From Rana temporaria (Eukaryota > Chordata > Amphibia > Anura > Ranidae), in the NCBI RefSeq assembly GCF_905171775.1, contig NC_053492.1, positions 63,201,355 to 63,265,354 on the forward strand: a DNA stretch of 64,000 bases, read 5' to 3'. This document shows, piece after piece, positions 46,481-57,800 of this stretch; positions within the stretch are counted from its first letter, which is position 1, and every line of letters starts with the position of its first letter. The notes under the pieces are model-generated. The model made no database searches, was not told the origin of the DNA, and worked only from the letters and a program-made list of their open reading frames with translations. The position numbers and the translations under genes were made by a program.

Positions 46481-46920
46481 TACCCTGAAAATTGTATCTT
46501 TTGTCTGAAATTCTGCTTAAAAGCAGTGTACTTTCTGGTATGTGAGTGTGCCTAGGCACGCCAATGCCTCCAGACTTATATGGATCAGTGACAAGATCCT
46601 TTACAGACCAGGGGCTTTCACTCCCTTTTAAAGAATTAATTTGCAAACAATAGAAATAATTATTCAATTTAGTGCCATGACCCTTTAGTGGACGGTCTAT
46701 CCCCTGAGAAAGCCTAGAGGGCGAAACATGTTGGGAGTCACCACTACAATACCGTTATGAACTCAAAGGACCATAGGGAATGGTTCATGAAGTCATTCCA
46801 TTGTATGTGGACACAGTGTTCTTATATAAAAAATGTTTTTCTAATAAATACTGTTAATTGTAATGAATCTTGTAGTTGTAGCATTGCACCTTAAAAGTCC
46901 CAAGGCACTTCTTATTTCCA
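46481..46920 (+). mobile_element. Hammerhead-bearing retroelement (boundaries approximate)
   Basis: Centred on the motif at 46687-46745. A tail follows with CTAATAAATACTG near 46841 and GCATTGCACCTTAAAAGTCC. No TSD identified. Confidence 0.55.
46687..46745 (+). ncRNA. Hammerhead-ribozyme-like motif C
   Basis: AGTGG 46687-46691, loop, CCC 46701-46703, box CTGAGAA 46704-46710 (consensus CUGANGA, G8 changed to A), stem II GCC-TAGAG-GGC within 46711-46722, GAAA 46723-46726, palindrome ACATGT 46726-46731, T 46732 as H, GGG 46733-46735, loop, CCACT 46741-46745. CCC/GGG and AGTGG/CCACT pair perfectly. The changed core residue predicts weak or no cleavage. Confidence 0.75.
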
Positions 46921-47609
46921 GTTCTCACACTTGCAGAAACTACCACCCGACCTAGCTGCTTGACTACCAGCTCACCTGGCTGCTTTGAAGAACTCCCCAG
47001 GACAAGGGATCAGGATTTAGCACAATGCTGTCCTTGGAAAGTTTGCTACCTCTGGCAGTCATTCCCCTTGTATAACCTTGGGTGTGCCAAGGTACTGATA
47101 CTCTCCTTTGCTCCCACTGCACTGGGCAAGACTCCTGTTCAGGCCTCCAATTGATCAGATCTTCCCATGCCAGCCCGGATGTCCAAAGGTAATGGAGACT
47201 TCTCACATATTCTTCCTCTTCTTCCTTTCCTCAGCTCCCAGCCTGGATACAGAGCCCCCCCCCCCCCAGCCCCAAGCAATAGAACAGCAACCTCATCACT
47301 CCACCTTCCACCCGACTTCCCAGCTGGCCAGGTTCCACCATATTTAAGGGCTGACCCAGACACCCTGCCAGACCCTCTGCCTGGAGATTGGCCAGATTCC
47401 CTCAAGTCAGATCAGGACTTCCTGGCTACCACCCACTAACTTCCAGAAGCTTCTCTTAAGTTTCTAGATCCAGAGGGAGGTACTTTAGACCTTCCCTGTA
47501 GAGCCATCCAGCCTAACCTGCAGTAAATGGACCTAATTACAGACGCACACAACTACCATGAGTCATAACTAAGATTACCTATACTAGTTGCACACTAGAG
47601 GGTGCTACA
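46921..47609 (-). mobile_element. LTR-like repeat (minus strand), TGTAGCACC start
   Basis: The right end GAGGGTGCTACA reads TGTAGCACCCTC on the minus strand. The body is pyrimidine-rich on the plus strand with CCAGACACCCTGCCAGACCC. No clean opposite end or TSD. Confidence 0.45.
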
Positions 47610-48790
47610 AAAGGATTTGTATTTCTGCCCATCCAGTCTTAGATTTACATCTCTGCATTAAACTGTACAGCCAGGCTGCTAACCTGTCTTTTTTATTTAA
47701 ACTAGGTTGACACCCACCCCCCAGACTGTGATTGAACAGTAAAATAAATGCAGCTGCTCACTCCTTTACCCTGCTGTCTTCTGTTTTCATATTTTTTTTG
47801 GCCTCATGAATGCATTGAGCACATGCATTGACCCATAGCACTACCCCTCCCTCTCTCAGCCTGAGTTCTGCTGTACAGGGTATTACAATATGCTGATACC
47901 AAGTCAAATCCAGTTATTTACACTAGCTGCATTTAGAAATACATTTAATTATTTTTTAATACATACATAACTACATTATTCAGTGTTCCACCATCTGCCT
48001 GGCATTCAACTTTAATTATATCATCTAGTCTTCATTTTTAAGCAATGCCTCGATTTTCTATTAATCTGAAGTTCTTGTTTAATAGAACTTTATTAATAGT
48101 GTGCCATTATTAAAACATTCCGCTGATTCAGCTCAATGTTCTCTCCCATACAGTTTGCTGAAAGATAAGTACTGAATGCTTGGGCATAATTTAATCACAG
48201 GGCACATCTAGCACGTGCTCAGCACAATGCAAATGAAAGAGATTGAACATTCATGGTGTGAGTGTAATTTGGCAGCTGCGAGTGTTGTTGCGAATATCCT
48301 CATAAAAGGTGGTAGTAAGTGAAGTTTCTTATGAGCGCCATGAGATGTTTCAATAAACAGTTTGCTTTTCCAACTTTATATCTTATGTTACAAATCTGGA
48401 GAACTGCAGATTTGTTCGTTTGTCTCCAATTAAACCTACACTTGAAAATAATACAGACAGTAAAAATGTGGCTGTCACTTTGCTCTTTTAGAGGTGCATT
48501 TAAAAAAAAAAAAAGAACTCTGAAAATATTAAAGCCCCACTCTAGGTCTCCAAAAAACCCACCAAGCCCTTTTCCATGCCCTACCATGCACCCCACGCTT
48601 AATTTTTACAAATGTAAAGTATAAATAATTTAGTGTATAACTGCAGTCAGGTGATACTCACATGTTTGTCTCCAGCCCAGGGCTGGCTTCATTGGCACTC
48701 ACAATCCTTGTTGGTGGCCCCAATTTACTGCCAGTTCCCACCAAGGGCTCCTTCCAACAACCTTCTGCACAGGAATGAGATCATTCTTAA
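47610..48790. other. Unassigned, AT-rich
   Basis: No gene supported. No clear transposon recognised. Confidence 0.35.
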
Positions 48791-48818
48791 CCACTTAAGA
48801 CCCAGACCAATATGCAGG
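48791..48818 (+). mobile_element. Stub of a TTAA-type element
   Basis: TTAACCACTTAAGACCCAGA, the left end of the family at 21615, directly interrupted by the next TTAA element. Confidence 0.6.
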
Positions 48819-49327
48819 TTAAAGGGATTGTAAAGGTACATTTTTTCCCCTAAATAGCTTCCTTTACCTTAGTGCAGTCCTCCTTCACTTACCTCTTCCT
48901 TCGATTTTGCTTTTAAATGTCCTTATTTCTTCTGAGAAATCCTCACTTCCTGTTCTTCTGTCTGTAACTACACACAGTAATGCGAGGCTTTCTTCCTGGT
49001 GTGGAGAAAGCCTCTTGAGGGGGGAGGGGGTGAGCAGGAGGGTCAGGACACTCTCTACTTTGCAGATAGAGAATGAAGCTGTGTGTTAGTGGGCGTCCTG
49101 ACACTTCTGCTCGCCCCCTCCCCCCTCAAGATGCTTTCTCCACACCAGGGAGAAAGCCTTGCATTACCGAGTGAAATTACAGACAGAAGAACAGGAAGTA
49201 AGGATTTCTCAGAAGAAATAAGGACATTTAAAAGCAAAATCGAAGAATGAGGTAAGTGAAGGAGGACTGTGCTAAGCTAAAGGAAGCTATTTAGGGAATT
49301 TTTTTTTTACCTTTACAACCCCTTTAA
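48819..49327. mobile_element. TTAA-type foldback MITE
   Basis: Starts TTAAAGGGATTGTAAAGG and ends CCTTTACAACCCCTTTAA, with TTAA at both termini. Long arms (48840-49020 and 49130-49310) are inverted copies including TTCTGTCTGTAA and AGAAAGCCTCTTGAGGGGGG. 509 bp, non-coding. Confidence 0.92.
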
Positions 49328-49337
49328 CCCCTCAAAA

Positions 49338-51545
49338 TCATCAGCAACCAGAATTTACTCTACCATTCCTACGCGGATGACACCCAACTCTACTTTCGCA
49401 TCAGCAATAAAAAGGATCATTATCTTGGACTAGAGAAATGCCTTATTATGATTGGATGACGGAAAGTTACCTTAAACTCAATGGCTCAAAAACAGAACTT
49501 CTTCTGCTTCACGCCAACCGAAAGAGACTTGCCATGACAACATGGACGCCCCCGCCCATTTTGGGACAAACCAATGTCCCTAGCACCAAAGTCAAAAGTC
49601 TCGGAGTCACTTTTGACTCCCACATGACAATGGATGCACAAATAAGTTCAGTAGTCAGCGGATCTCACCATCTGCTGCGCCTGCTACGTAGACTAATTCC
49701 CTTTATCCCAAAAGAAGACATAGCAGTCATGGTGGGAACGATAATCAACTCTAGACTCGACTATGCAAACGCCCTTTACCTCGGACTACCAAAGTACCAA
49801 ATCTCTCGTCTAAAAAAGGCGTCCAGAATACGGCGGCACGACTTGTAACAGGAAAAAACCCTGGGAATCAATTTCCCCCTCCCTTAGATCCCTTCATTGG
49901 TTGCCTGTAAAATACAGAATTACATTTAAGACACTCTGCCTGACGCACAAATTTGTTCAAGGAAGTGCGCCCCAATATCTATGTGAAAAATTAAAATGTC
50001 ACAACTAGGGTTGAGCGAACCCGAACTGTAAAGTTCGGGTTCGGTACGGACTTTGGGTTTTTCCCGGACCCGAACCCGAACACGAATAATTGGAAAAAAT
50101 TTGGGTCCGAGATCGGAGTTCGGGAAAAAAAAGGTCCCTGCAAATTCAATAACCAGACCCTTCAGGTCTGGTATGGATATTAAGGGGAACCCCGCCGTCA
50201 ATTTAAAAAAAAAATTACGTGCGGTTCCCCCTAAATATCCATAACCAGACCCGTTATCCGAGCACGTTGACCTGGCCGGCCGCAGAAAAGAGGGGGGGAC
50301 AGAGTGCGGCCCCCCCCTCTCCTGAATGGCACCAGGCCACATGCCCTCAACATGGGGAGGATGTCCCCAAGTTGATGGGGACAAGGGTCTCATCCCCACA
50401 ACCCTTGCCCGGTGGTTGTGGGGGTATGCGGGCGGGATGCTTATCAGAATCTGGAAGACCCCTTTAACAAAGGGGACCCCCAGATCCTGACCCCCCCCTG
50501 TGTGAAATGGTAATGGGGTACACTGTACCCCTACCATTTCACGAAGGAAGTGTAAAGTCTTGTAAAAAAAAACACACACACACACCGTAGAATAAAGTCC
50601 TTTATTAATAAAATAAAAAAAAACTCCAGTGGTGATAATCCACTCGTTCCCGGCTTCCTGCTCCAACGTTGTCCCGATCCTGCGACGGCTGCGGGTGATC
50701 TCCAGACGTGCTGGAGCTGCGTCATTCGCTGGGCTGTGTCCAGCGCTGAGAGGAGGTCGGGGATGCTGCGCTCCGGATGGATCTTCTCATCGCTGGAGCG
50801 GAGATCACCCGGCCGTCGCTCGATCTTCTCATCGCTGGAGATCACCCGCAGCCGTCGCAGGATCGGGACAACGTTGGAGCAGGAAGCCGGGAACGATTGA
50901 ATTTTCACCGCTGGAGTTTTTTTTTTATTAATAAAGGACTTTATTCTACGGTGTGTGTGTGTGTGTTTTTTTACAAGACTTTACATCCTCCTTTACTTTA
51001 CAACATGGGGACATCCTCCCCATGTTGAGGGCATGTGGCCTGGTGCGGTTCAGGAGAGGGGGGGGCCGCACTCTGTCCCCCCCTCTTTTCTGCGGCCAGC
51101 CAGGTCAACGTGCTCGGATAACGGGTCTGGTTATGGATATTTTGGGGGAACCGCACATAATTTTTTTTTAAATTGACGGCGGGGTTCCCCTTGATATCCA
51201 TACCAGACCTAAAGGGTCTGGTTATTGAATTTGCGGGGACCTCCGCGCATTTTTTTTTCTAAAAGTCCGTGTCCCATTGACTACAATGGGGTTCGGAGTT
51301 CGGGTTCCCGAACCCAAACTTTTTTTTTTAAGTTCGGGTTCAGACCCCAACCCGAACATCCAGGTGTCCGCTCAACTCTAGTCACAACCCCAATCGCGTT
51401 CTCCTTTCTGGCCTCTACTCCAGATACCCAAGTCCAAAGGAGAACAAAGATTTGCAGTCCAAGGACCCAGACTGTGGAACGCTTTACAAATCAGCATCCG
51501 AATGGAAGTGAAGTGAATCACCAGGCCTTCAGAAAAAAAATCAAA
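49338..51545 (+). pseudogene. CR1/L2-like LINE ORF2 fragment split by a hAT foldback
   Basis: The RT catalytic YADD lies at 49370-49381 (HSYADDTQLYFRI). A frameshift near 49440 leads into WMTESYLKLNGSKTELLLL, then KSLGVTFDSHMTMDAQIS, and IINSRLDYANALYLGLPK to 49848, the usual order after motif C in this LINE group. Further shifted frames give SLHWLPVKYRI near 49900. The sequence resumes at 51381 after the insertion and ends near 51500 with GPRLWNALQIS, the conserved C-terminal motif. Several frameshifts; N-terminal part missing. Confidence 0.88.
50006..51380. mobile_element. hAT-type foldback, TAGGGTTGAGCG family, TSD GTCACAAC
   Basis: Ends TAGGGTTGAGCG and CGCTCAACTCTA with perfect 8-bp duplications GTCACAAC at 49998-50005 and 51381-51388. 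Arms of roughly 550 bp are inverted around 50640-50900, including CACACACACACACCGTAGAA and its complement near 50940. The centre carries GATCTTCTCATCGCTGGAG repeats. It interrupts the LINE fragment and is younger than it. Confidence 0.96.
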
Positions 51546-51559
51546 ATGAATGAGCAAGT

Positions 51560-51766
51560 TTGGGGTGGAGGAACATGATTAGCCTGAGTCCTGACCTCAA
51601 CCCGATAGAACTTCTTTGGGATGAATTTGAGCGGAGACTTCGAGTCAGGTCTTTTCATTCAACATCGGTGCCTGACCTCACAAATGCGCTTTTGGAAGAA
51701 TGGTCAAACATTCCCATAGACACACTCCTAAACCTAAACCTACACAAAAGTGACATTTACAAATAA
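51560..51766 (+). pseudogene. Tc1/mariner transposase C-terminal fragment
   Basis: One frame reads SPDLNPIELLWDEFERRLRV, then LTNALLEEWSNIPIDTLLNL, matching the last catalytic motif and C-terminal helix of Tc1 transposases. About 60 residues survive of a normal ~340. The element ends are not visible. Confidence 0.88.
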
Positions 51767-51805
51767 AACAAAACATTTGCATAGAATATCAATCAGCAGC
51801 AAATG

Positions 51806-51809
<4 letters not shown>

Positions 51810-51898
<89 letters not shown>
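51810..51898. repeat. (TA)n microsatellite
   Basis: About 44 TA dinucleotides, one interrupted by TG, directly after the Tc1 fragment. Confidence 0.97.
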
Positions 51899-52392
51899 GT
51901 GGCATGGCAACCTCCGAAAATCCAACAGAGGGTATGGAGAACCGTGCATTGCCCTGTGTGACACATGCCAATGCAAACATTTTTTTTTTAAATACAGCTA
52001 AAGTTTGATGATTTAAAAAAAAAGAAAAGAAACAGGGTACTTTTAATAAATTAATAGTGTGTTGGTGTCTGCTGTGTTCAGCCTAAATCTTCATTGTCCT
52101 CCTCTACCAGCTGCGATCTTCCAGTGATGCACGGGTTAATATGAGCTGCTTTAGCTGTAATAGGCACTCCTCAAAAGTGCTGACTATGCTCGTCCTTTCT
52201 ATCCCAATGTACTATCGGTTCCCACAATGGAAAGTGAATGGAGGACAAGCAGATAAATGAAATGTCTACCCTTTTCATTCATAGAGCATTTTTCATTGTG
52301 GAAATTTCCCACAAAAATCTATACCAGCTCTTTTCCCAAAAGAGAAAGAAGAGATTCCCCCCTAAACAATACCAGCCCACAAGCCCTCAACA
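51899..52392. other. Unassigned
   Basis: No gene or repeat recognised. Confidence 0.35.
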
Positions 52393-52719
52393 TCCCAGAT
52401 AGCAAGGAGCACATTTTCACTGGCAAGTTGTACACTTGAAGCACAAGTTCTAGTTTACACTTTTCCGATTTGTAGCAAATTTGTGTGGCTCTGGCAAGAG
52501 CAAAGTTGCAGTGGTGAGTCTACAGCAAGAGCTCTGCAAGTCTACAGCATAAAAAATTATCCACAGTGCCCCCTGTGGTGGGATGACTATTGCACAACAT
52601 AACTGAACCAGAACTTGCAGCCGAATGTTTGCAAATAAAGTTGATCTGGAGTCATGCAATCTAGCAATAGCTTAGCAAGTCATTTTCAAACTTGTAGCAC
52701 AAGTGCTTGCTATCTGGGA
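52393..52719. mobile_element. Foldback MITE, TCCCAGATAGCAAG family
   Basis: Left end TCCCAGATAGCAAG and right end CTTGCTATCTGGGA are inverted. Inner arms include CAAGTTGTACACTTGAAGCA and CAAACTTGTAGCACAAG. No TSD resolved. Confidence 0.8.
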
Positions 52720-53258
52720 GAGGACATAAAATAATGTGTGGGGGGTGGGGGGGGTAAGGGGAGGAGCTTATTAGAAAACCCGGAAACCCTTGTAAAAATA
52801 ATTCATTCAGCATGATGAATGATGCGCTGCCAACCAAAAAACATGTTGACCCGCAGACATGATCTGCTGCTGACCTGACTCACCATAAATGACATTTCCC
52901 CCATCAAGAAGCTGAATGTAAAAAAAAGAATGAGGGATCCCAGGTGTTATTATTGATAAATATGGCCATGACCTGCCAGCCCCCTTTGCGATAGCATTGT
53001 GCATGTGAATGGCCCACTTTATACTGATATTAAGGGAGAGATTTACTAAAGCTGGTGCAAACAGAAACCCATTTCTTTGTGTTATGAAGACATTAATGCT
53101 TGAAGCCCTCAGGACCCTGTGTGGACCCCTGAAATTTACTATTCTGTAAGCTATTAAAGAACAGTGTTGTCACCCTAGGACAGATAGTGTGTAAGGACTA
53201 GAGAATACCTATCCCTCTGGAGGTGTTCTGTACAGAGAGAAAACAGGCAGGACTGATT
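52720..53258. other. Unassigned
   Basis: No gene. A G-rich run lies at 52738-52760. AGAGATTTACTAAAGCTGG at 53039 is a fragment of the MITE family at 37358. Confidence 0.4.
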
Positions 53259-53996
53259 GGGCTAGATTCAGATAGCCCGGCGTACGCCGCCGTAACTTAG
53301 GGCGATAGTTCCTTATTCATAAAGAACTTGCGCCCTAAGTTACGTATGAGGTCCAGCGTAAGCCTGCCTAATTCAAATGTGGATGATGTGGGCGTGTTTT
53401 ATTAAAATTTAGTGTGACCCCACGTATTTGACGTTTTCTACGAACGGCGCATGCGCCGTTCGTGAAAGAAACCCAGTGCGCATACTCGAAATTACGCCGC
53501 AAATCGTCAATGCTTTAGACGTGAACGTAACTTCCGTACAGCCCTATTCGCGAACGACTTACGCAAACGACGTAAAATTTTCAAAATTCGACGCGGGAAC
53601 GACGTCCATACTTAACATTGCGTACGCCTCATAGAAGCTGGAGTAACGGTACGCCGGAAAAAGCCTTACGCAAACGACGTAAAAAAATCTGCTGGGCGCA
53701 CGTACGTTTCTGACTCGGCGTATCCAGCTCATTTGCATATTCTACGCTGAACTCGACGGAAGCGCCACCTAGCGGCCAGCGTAAATATGCACCCTAAGAT
53801 ACGACGGCGTAGGAGTCTTACGCCGCTCGTATCTTAGCCTAATTTAAGCATATCTGGTTTCCAAAACACGCTTAAATTTACGACGGCGTAGATACAGAGT
53901 TATGACGGCGTAGATTCAGAGTTACGACGGCGTAGATACAGAGTTACAACGGCATATCTACTGATACGCCGGCGTAACTCTCTATGAATCTAGCCC
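53259..53996. mobile_element. GGGCCAGATTC-family MITE
   Basis: Ends GGGCTAGATTC and GAATCTAGCCC. Flanks ATT and TTA do not match, so the TSD has decayed. The body has TACGCCGCCGTAACTTAG, ACGGCGCATGCGCCGTTCG and four tandem TACGACGGCGTAGAT units near the right end. Confidence 0.9.
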
Positions 53997-54125
53997 TTAA
54001 TGTTTAAGATTGCAGCACAGGCACAGGAATTTGTGAGCTCACTGGATTTCTGACCGGGGGGGGGGGGGGGCTCAGCTAATTATTATTTTTTACATTATTA
54101 AAACAAAAATTTCAAAACACTTTCA

Positions 54126-54409
54126 GCCCTGGTTTATACTGACAGTGGGAATGAAATGGTGCGAGTTCAGCTGAACTCGCACCATTTTATTCCTGCATGT
54201 CAGTCCCAACTTCGGGGGCCATTTCAGAGACATCTGAGTGGGTTGCTGCACAGATGTCAATGGAAATCACACCTGAAATCGGCAAAAGTAGTACAGAAAC
54301 GACTTTTGGGAATTGGTGCGGCGTTGCAAACTCTGCGCCAGGTGCCATTTACGGCAATTGCCGTCGATTTGTCAATCGCATGCCAAGTCGCATCAATGTG
54401 AACCGGGGC
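54126..54409. mobile_element. GCCCTGGTTYAYACTG-family MITE, TSD TCA
   Basis: Ends GCCCTGGTTTATACTG and AATGTGAACCGGGGC, with TCA at 54123-54125 and 54410-54412. Shares TGCGAGTTCAGCTGAACTCG and GCACAGATGTCAATG with the copy at 37461. Confidence 0.82.
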
Positions 54410-54412
54410 TCA

Positions 54413-54983
54413 ATGGTATATTTAACAGCTCAAAATGGACCAAATAATAGTTCATTGTTAGAGTTTTCAAAAACTTTAAATGCTGCTGTAATCATTGCTT
54501 TAAAGCACTTTACTGACTTTTAATGAATCAAGCCCTAAGCCTTTAGCATAGAAAGTAGATTGATAATTAAAATGGGAACACTCATTTTACCAGCATTAGC
54601 TGCATCATGTTCAAATAGAGCAAAACAGACATTAGCCATTTTCCAGAGCTCTTAAAAAAAAAAAAGATGGCTAAAATTAAATGCAGTATGGGCTTCGCTT
54701 CAAAAATTACACCCCATTTCACTTTCTTGGTGCTTTAAAGCATTTCCAACGCCTCCATATAAGTTTATGACAACACTTGCTTACAGCACCTGAAGCTTTT
54801 GAGAGACTTTTATTCAGCATTAGCTGTTTTGTTGTTTTGGAGGTATTGCAGGCATGAGATATTCCAGAATTCACTGGAAAACCAACAAGCGAACCAGAAA
54901 TACGTCATCAGTAATCACTTCTGGTTCATGTGTATATATTCTGGAAGTGATTGGTGCAGACATCACATTTGGTGTTCATCGTG
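54413..54983. other. Unassigned
   Basis: No gene or repeat recognised. Confidence 0.35.
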
Positions 54984-55980
54984 GAGCAGCAGGAAGATGA
55001 GTGGGGTCCGAACTGGAGCAGGAAGATGAGTGGGGTCTGAACTGGAGCAGGAAGATGAGTGGGGTCCGAACTGGAGCAGGAAGATAAGTGGGGTCCGAAC
55101 TGGAGCAGGAAGATGAGTGGGGTCCGAACTGGAGCAGGAAGATGAGTGGGGTCCGAACTGCAGCAGGAAGATGAGTGGGGTCCGAACTGGAGCAGGAAGA
55201 TAAGTGGGGTCCGAACTGGAGCAGGAAGATGAGTGGGGTCCGAACTGGAGCAGGAAGATGAGTGGGGTCCGAACTGCAGCAGGAAGATGAGTGGGGTCCG
55301 AACTGGAGCAGGAAGATGAGTGGGGTCCGAACTGGAGCAGGAAGATGAGTGGGGTCCGAACTGGAGCAGGAAGATGAGTGGGGTCCGAACTGCAGCAGGA
55401 AGATGAGTGGGGTCCGAACTGGAGCAGGAAGATGAGTGGGGTCTGAACTGGAGCAGGAAGATGAGTGGGGTCCGAACTGGAGCAGGAAGATGAGTGGGGT
55501 CCGAACTGGAGCAGGAAGATGAGTGGGGTCCGAACTGGAGCAGGAAGATAAATGGGGTCCGAACTGGAGCAGGAAGATGAGTGGGGTCCGAACTGGAGCA
55601 GGAAGATGAGTGGGGTCCGAACTGCAGCAGGAAGATGAGTGGGGTCCGAACTGGAGCAGGAAGATAAGTGGGGTCCGAACTGGAGCAGGAAGATGAGTGG
55701 GGTCCGAACTGCAGCAGGAAGATGAGTGGGGTCCGAACTGGAGCAGGAAGATGAGTGGGGTCCGAACTGGAGCAGGAAGATGACTGGGGTCCGAACTGCA
55801 GCAGGAAGATGAGTGGGGTCCGAACTGGAGCAGGAAAATGAGTGGGGTCCGAACTGGAGCAGGAAGATGAGTGGGGTCCGAACTGCAGCAGGAAGATGAG
55901 TGGGGTCCGAACTGCAGCAGGAAGATGAGTGGGGTCCAAACTGGAGCAGGAAGATGAGTGGGGTCCGAACTGCAGCAGAG
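54984..55980. repeat. 29-bp minisatellite (about 34 units)
   Basis: The unit GGAGCAGGAAGATGAGTGGG plus GTCCGAACT repeats every 29 bp. The main variants are CTGGAG or CTGCAG at the unit junction and AGATGAG or AGATAAG inside. Three units make 87 bp, giving an apparent 29-residue protein repeat in open minus-strand frames up to 357 codons; these are period artefacts with no other domain. Confidence 0.96.
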
Positions 55981-56480
55981 CAACTAGAAGAGGGTACACG
56001 TGGTGTGCAACATGGGAACCCTATAGCAGAAGGTGAGTGGGGACTGGAAAAAGAGGACAGAGGATCAGCGGCAGAGGATCAGCACAACTCTGGGACCAAA
56101 ACAGGAGAAACTACATAGCTACATAGTTACATAGCTACATAGTTAGTCAGGTTGAAAAAAGACACAAGTCCATCTAGTTCAACCAATAAAGAAAAAAATC
56201 ATACAATCCTATATACACAATTCTATACTCACAGTTAATCCAGAGGAAGGTGAAAAACCCCAGCAAAGCTTGATCCAATTTCCTACAGCAGGGGAAAAAA
56301 TTCTTCCTGATTCCCCGAGAGACAATTGGATATTTTCTGGATGAACTTTACCTATAAATATTAGTACCCAGTTATATAATGTACATTTAGGAAATAATGC
56401 AGGCTTTTTTTTAAAGCAATCTACTGAGCTGGCCAGAACCAGCTCTTGAGGGAGTATATTCCACATTTTAACAGCTCTTA

Positions 56481-56633
56481 TGCCGCGTACACACGATCAT
56501 TTTTCGGCATGAAAAAAAAAACGTTGTTTTTCAGCATGTCCAAAAAACGAAGTTTTTCCAACTTCATCATTAAAAACGACGTTGCCCACACACCATCGTT
56601 TTTTTTAAAGAAAATGATCGTGTGTATGCGGCA
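56481..56633. mobile_element. PIF/Harbinger-like MITE, TSD TTA
   Basis: Ends TGCCGCGTACACACGATCAT and ATGATCGTGTGTATGCGGCA, with TTA at 56478-56480 and 56634-56636. 153 bp, close to a perfect hairpin. Inserted in the CR1-like tail. Confidence 0.94.
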
Positions 56634-56636
56634 TTA

Positions 56637-57129
56637 GGCCTCGTACACACGACCGGTTTTCCCAGCAAAAAACAGCAAGAAAACAAATTCTTGCCGAGAT
56701 TCCTGTTCGTGTGTACGAGGCATTCTGTTTTTTTCGTCAGGAAATCTGACCAGAATCTCAACGAGAAAAAAAGAGAACCTGCTCTCTTTTTTCTCGTTGA
56801 GATTCTTGTCGGCCTGTTTCCCGACGAGAAACCCAAGAGTGTGTATACTTACCTGTCGCCGTGGAAACCCGCGCATGCTCGAAATGACTTTGACGCATGC
56901 GCGGTAGCTTCCATGGCATAGGTAGGGTGAAGCAAGATGGCGGCGACGGCATTGAATGCGACGAGCGCATGCTTGTCATACGCGATGACGTCACCACGTT
57001 CTTTCCTTTCAAGAGAACCACGTTTTTTTTTAAATGAAAGTCAGTACACTCCGGCGGCAAGAGTTTCTTGCCAAGAATCTCGTCAGGGAAAAGACAGGTT
57101 TTTCCTGACGAGATTCTCGGACGTGTGTG
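56637..57129. mobile_element. Cluster of CGTACACACG foldback MITEs
   Basis: GGCCTCGTACACACGACCGG is inverted at TTCGTGTGTACGAGGCA (to 56723). A second palindrome, AATCTCAACGAGAAAAAA with TTTTTTCTCGTTGAGATT, meets near 56772. Further right, TTTTTCCTGACGAGATTCTC matches the same arms. Probably one element rearranged or two nested ones. Confidence 0.7.
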
Positions 57130-57475
57130 AAGAAACCTTTCCGTATTTGGAGATGAAATCTTTTTTCCTCTAAACGTAAAGAATGCCCCCTTGTCCTCTG
57201 TGATGACCTTAAAGTGAATAACTCAACACCAAGTTCACTATTTGGACCCCTTATATGTTTGTACATGTGGATCATATCCCTCCTAATTCTCCTCTTCTCA
57301 AGAGAGAATAAATTCAGTTCCTCTAATCTTTCCTCATAGCTGAGCTCCTCCATGCCTCTTATCGGTTTGGTTGCCCTTCTCTGCATTTTCTCAAGTTCCC
57401 CAAAATCCTTTTTAAGAACTGGTGCCCAAAACTGAACTGCATATTCCAGATGAGGTCTTACTAGCAGATGTCACA

Positions 57476-57800
57476 CACAATGAGCAGTGTGTGAGCAAAA
57501 TCGCAGGAGGTGAGCGGTGCCCAGAAAGAGAGGAGGATCAGTAAACCAGAGAACCAGCAAAGCTGGGGGTTACTACTGAGTGGGGGATCAGCAGAGCTAG
57601 GGGATATTACTGACTGAGTAAGGGATAAACAAAGCTGGGGGTAGTACTGAGCAGGGGATCTGCTGAACAAGGGTACTAATAGACTGGGAATCGGCTGAAT
57701 TAGTGTACTAACAAGCTAGGAATCTGCTACACAGGGGTACTAATTAGTTGAGGATCTGCTGAGTGGGGGTACTACTGAGCGGAGGTTCTTCTAGACCCCT
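57476..57800. repeat. Degenerate tandem repeat
   Basis: Irregular copies of GGGGATCWGCTGAG...GGGGGTACTACTGAG from about 57540 to 57785, with 30-50 bp spacing. No gene. Confidence 0.65.

Larger units (their letters stand above)
56101..57475 (-). pseudogene. CR1-like LINE C-terminus and tail (minus strand), split by MITEs
   Basis: On the minus strand, frames near 57470-57150 encode LVRPHLEYAVQFWAPVLKKD, then LEKMQRRATKPIRGMEELSY and LFSLEKRRIRRDMIHMYK, the C-terminal region of a CR1-like reverse transcriptase. After the break (56481-57129) MWNILPQELVLASSVDCFKK follows at 56466-56407. The 3' end is a run of ATGTAACTATGTA units (56105-56140 on the plus strand as TACATAGTTACATAGC). It belongs with the plus-strand tail at 13617-13990. 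Confidence 0.87.

Noticed and set aside
54926..55999. 357-codon minus-strand open frame with SSCSSSDPTHLPAPV-type repeats
   Set aside because: Arises from the 29-bp minisatellite reading through three frames every 87 bp; a second frame is equally open.
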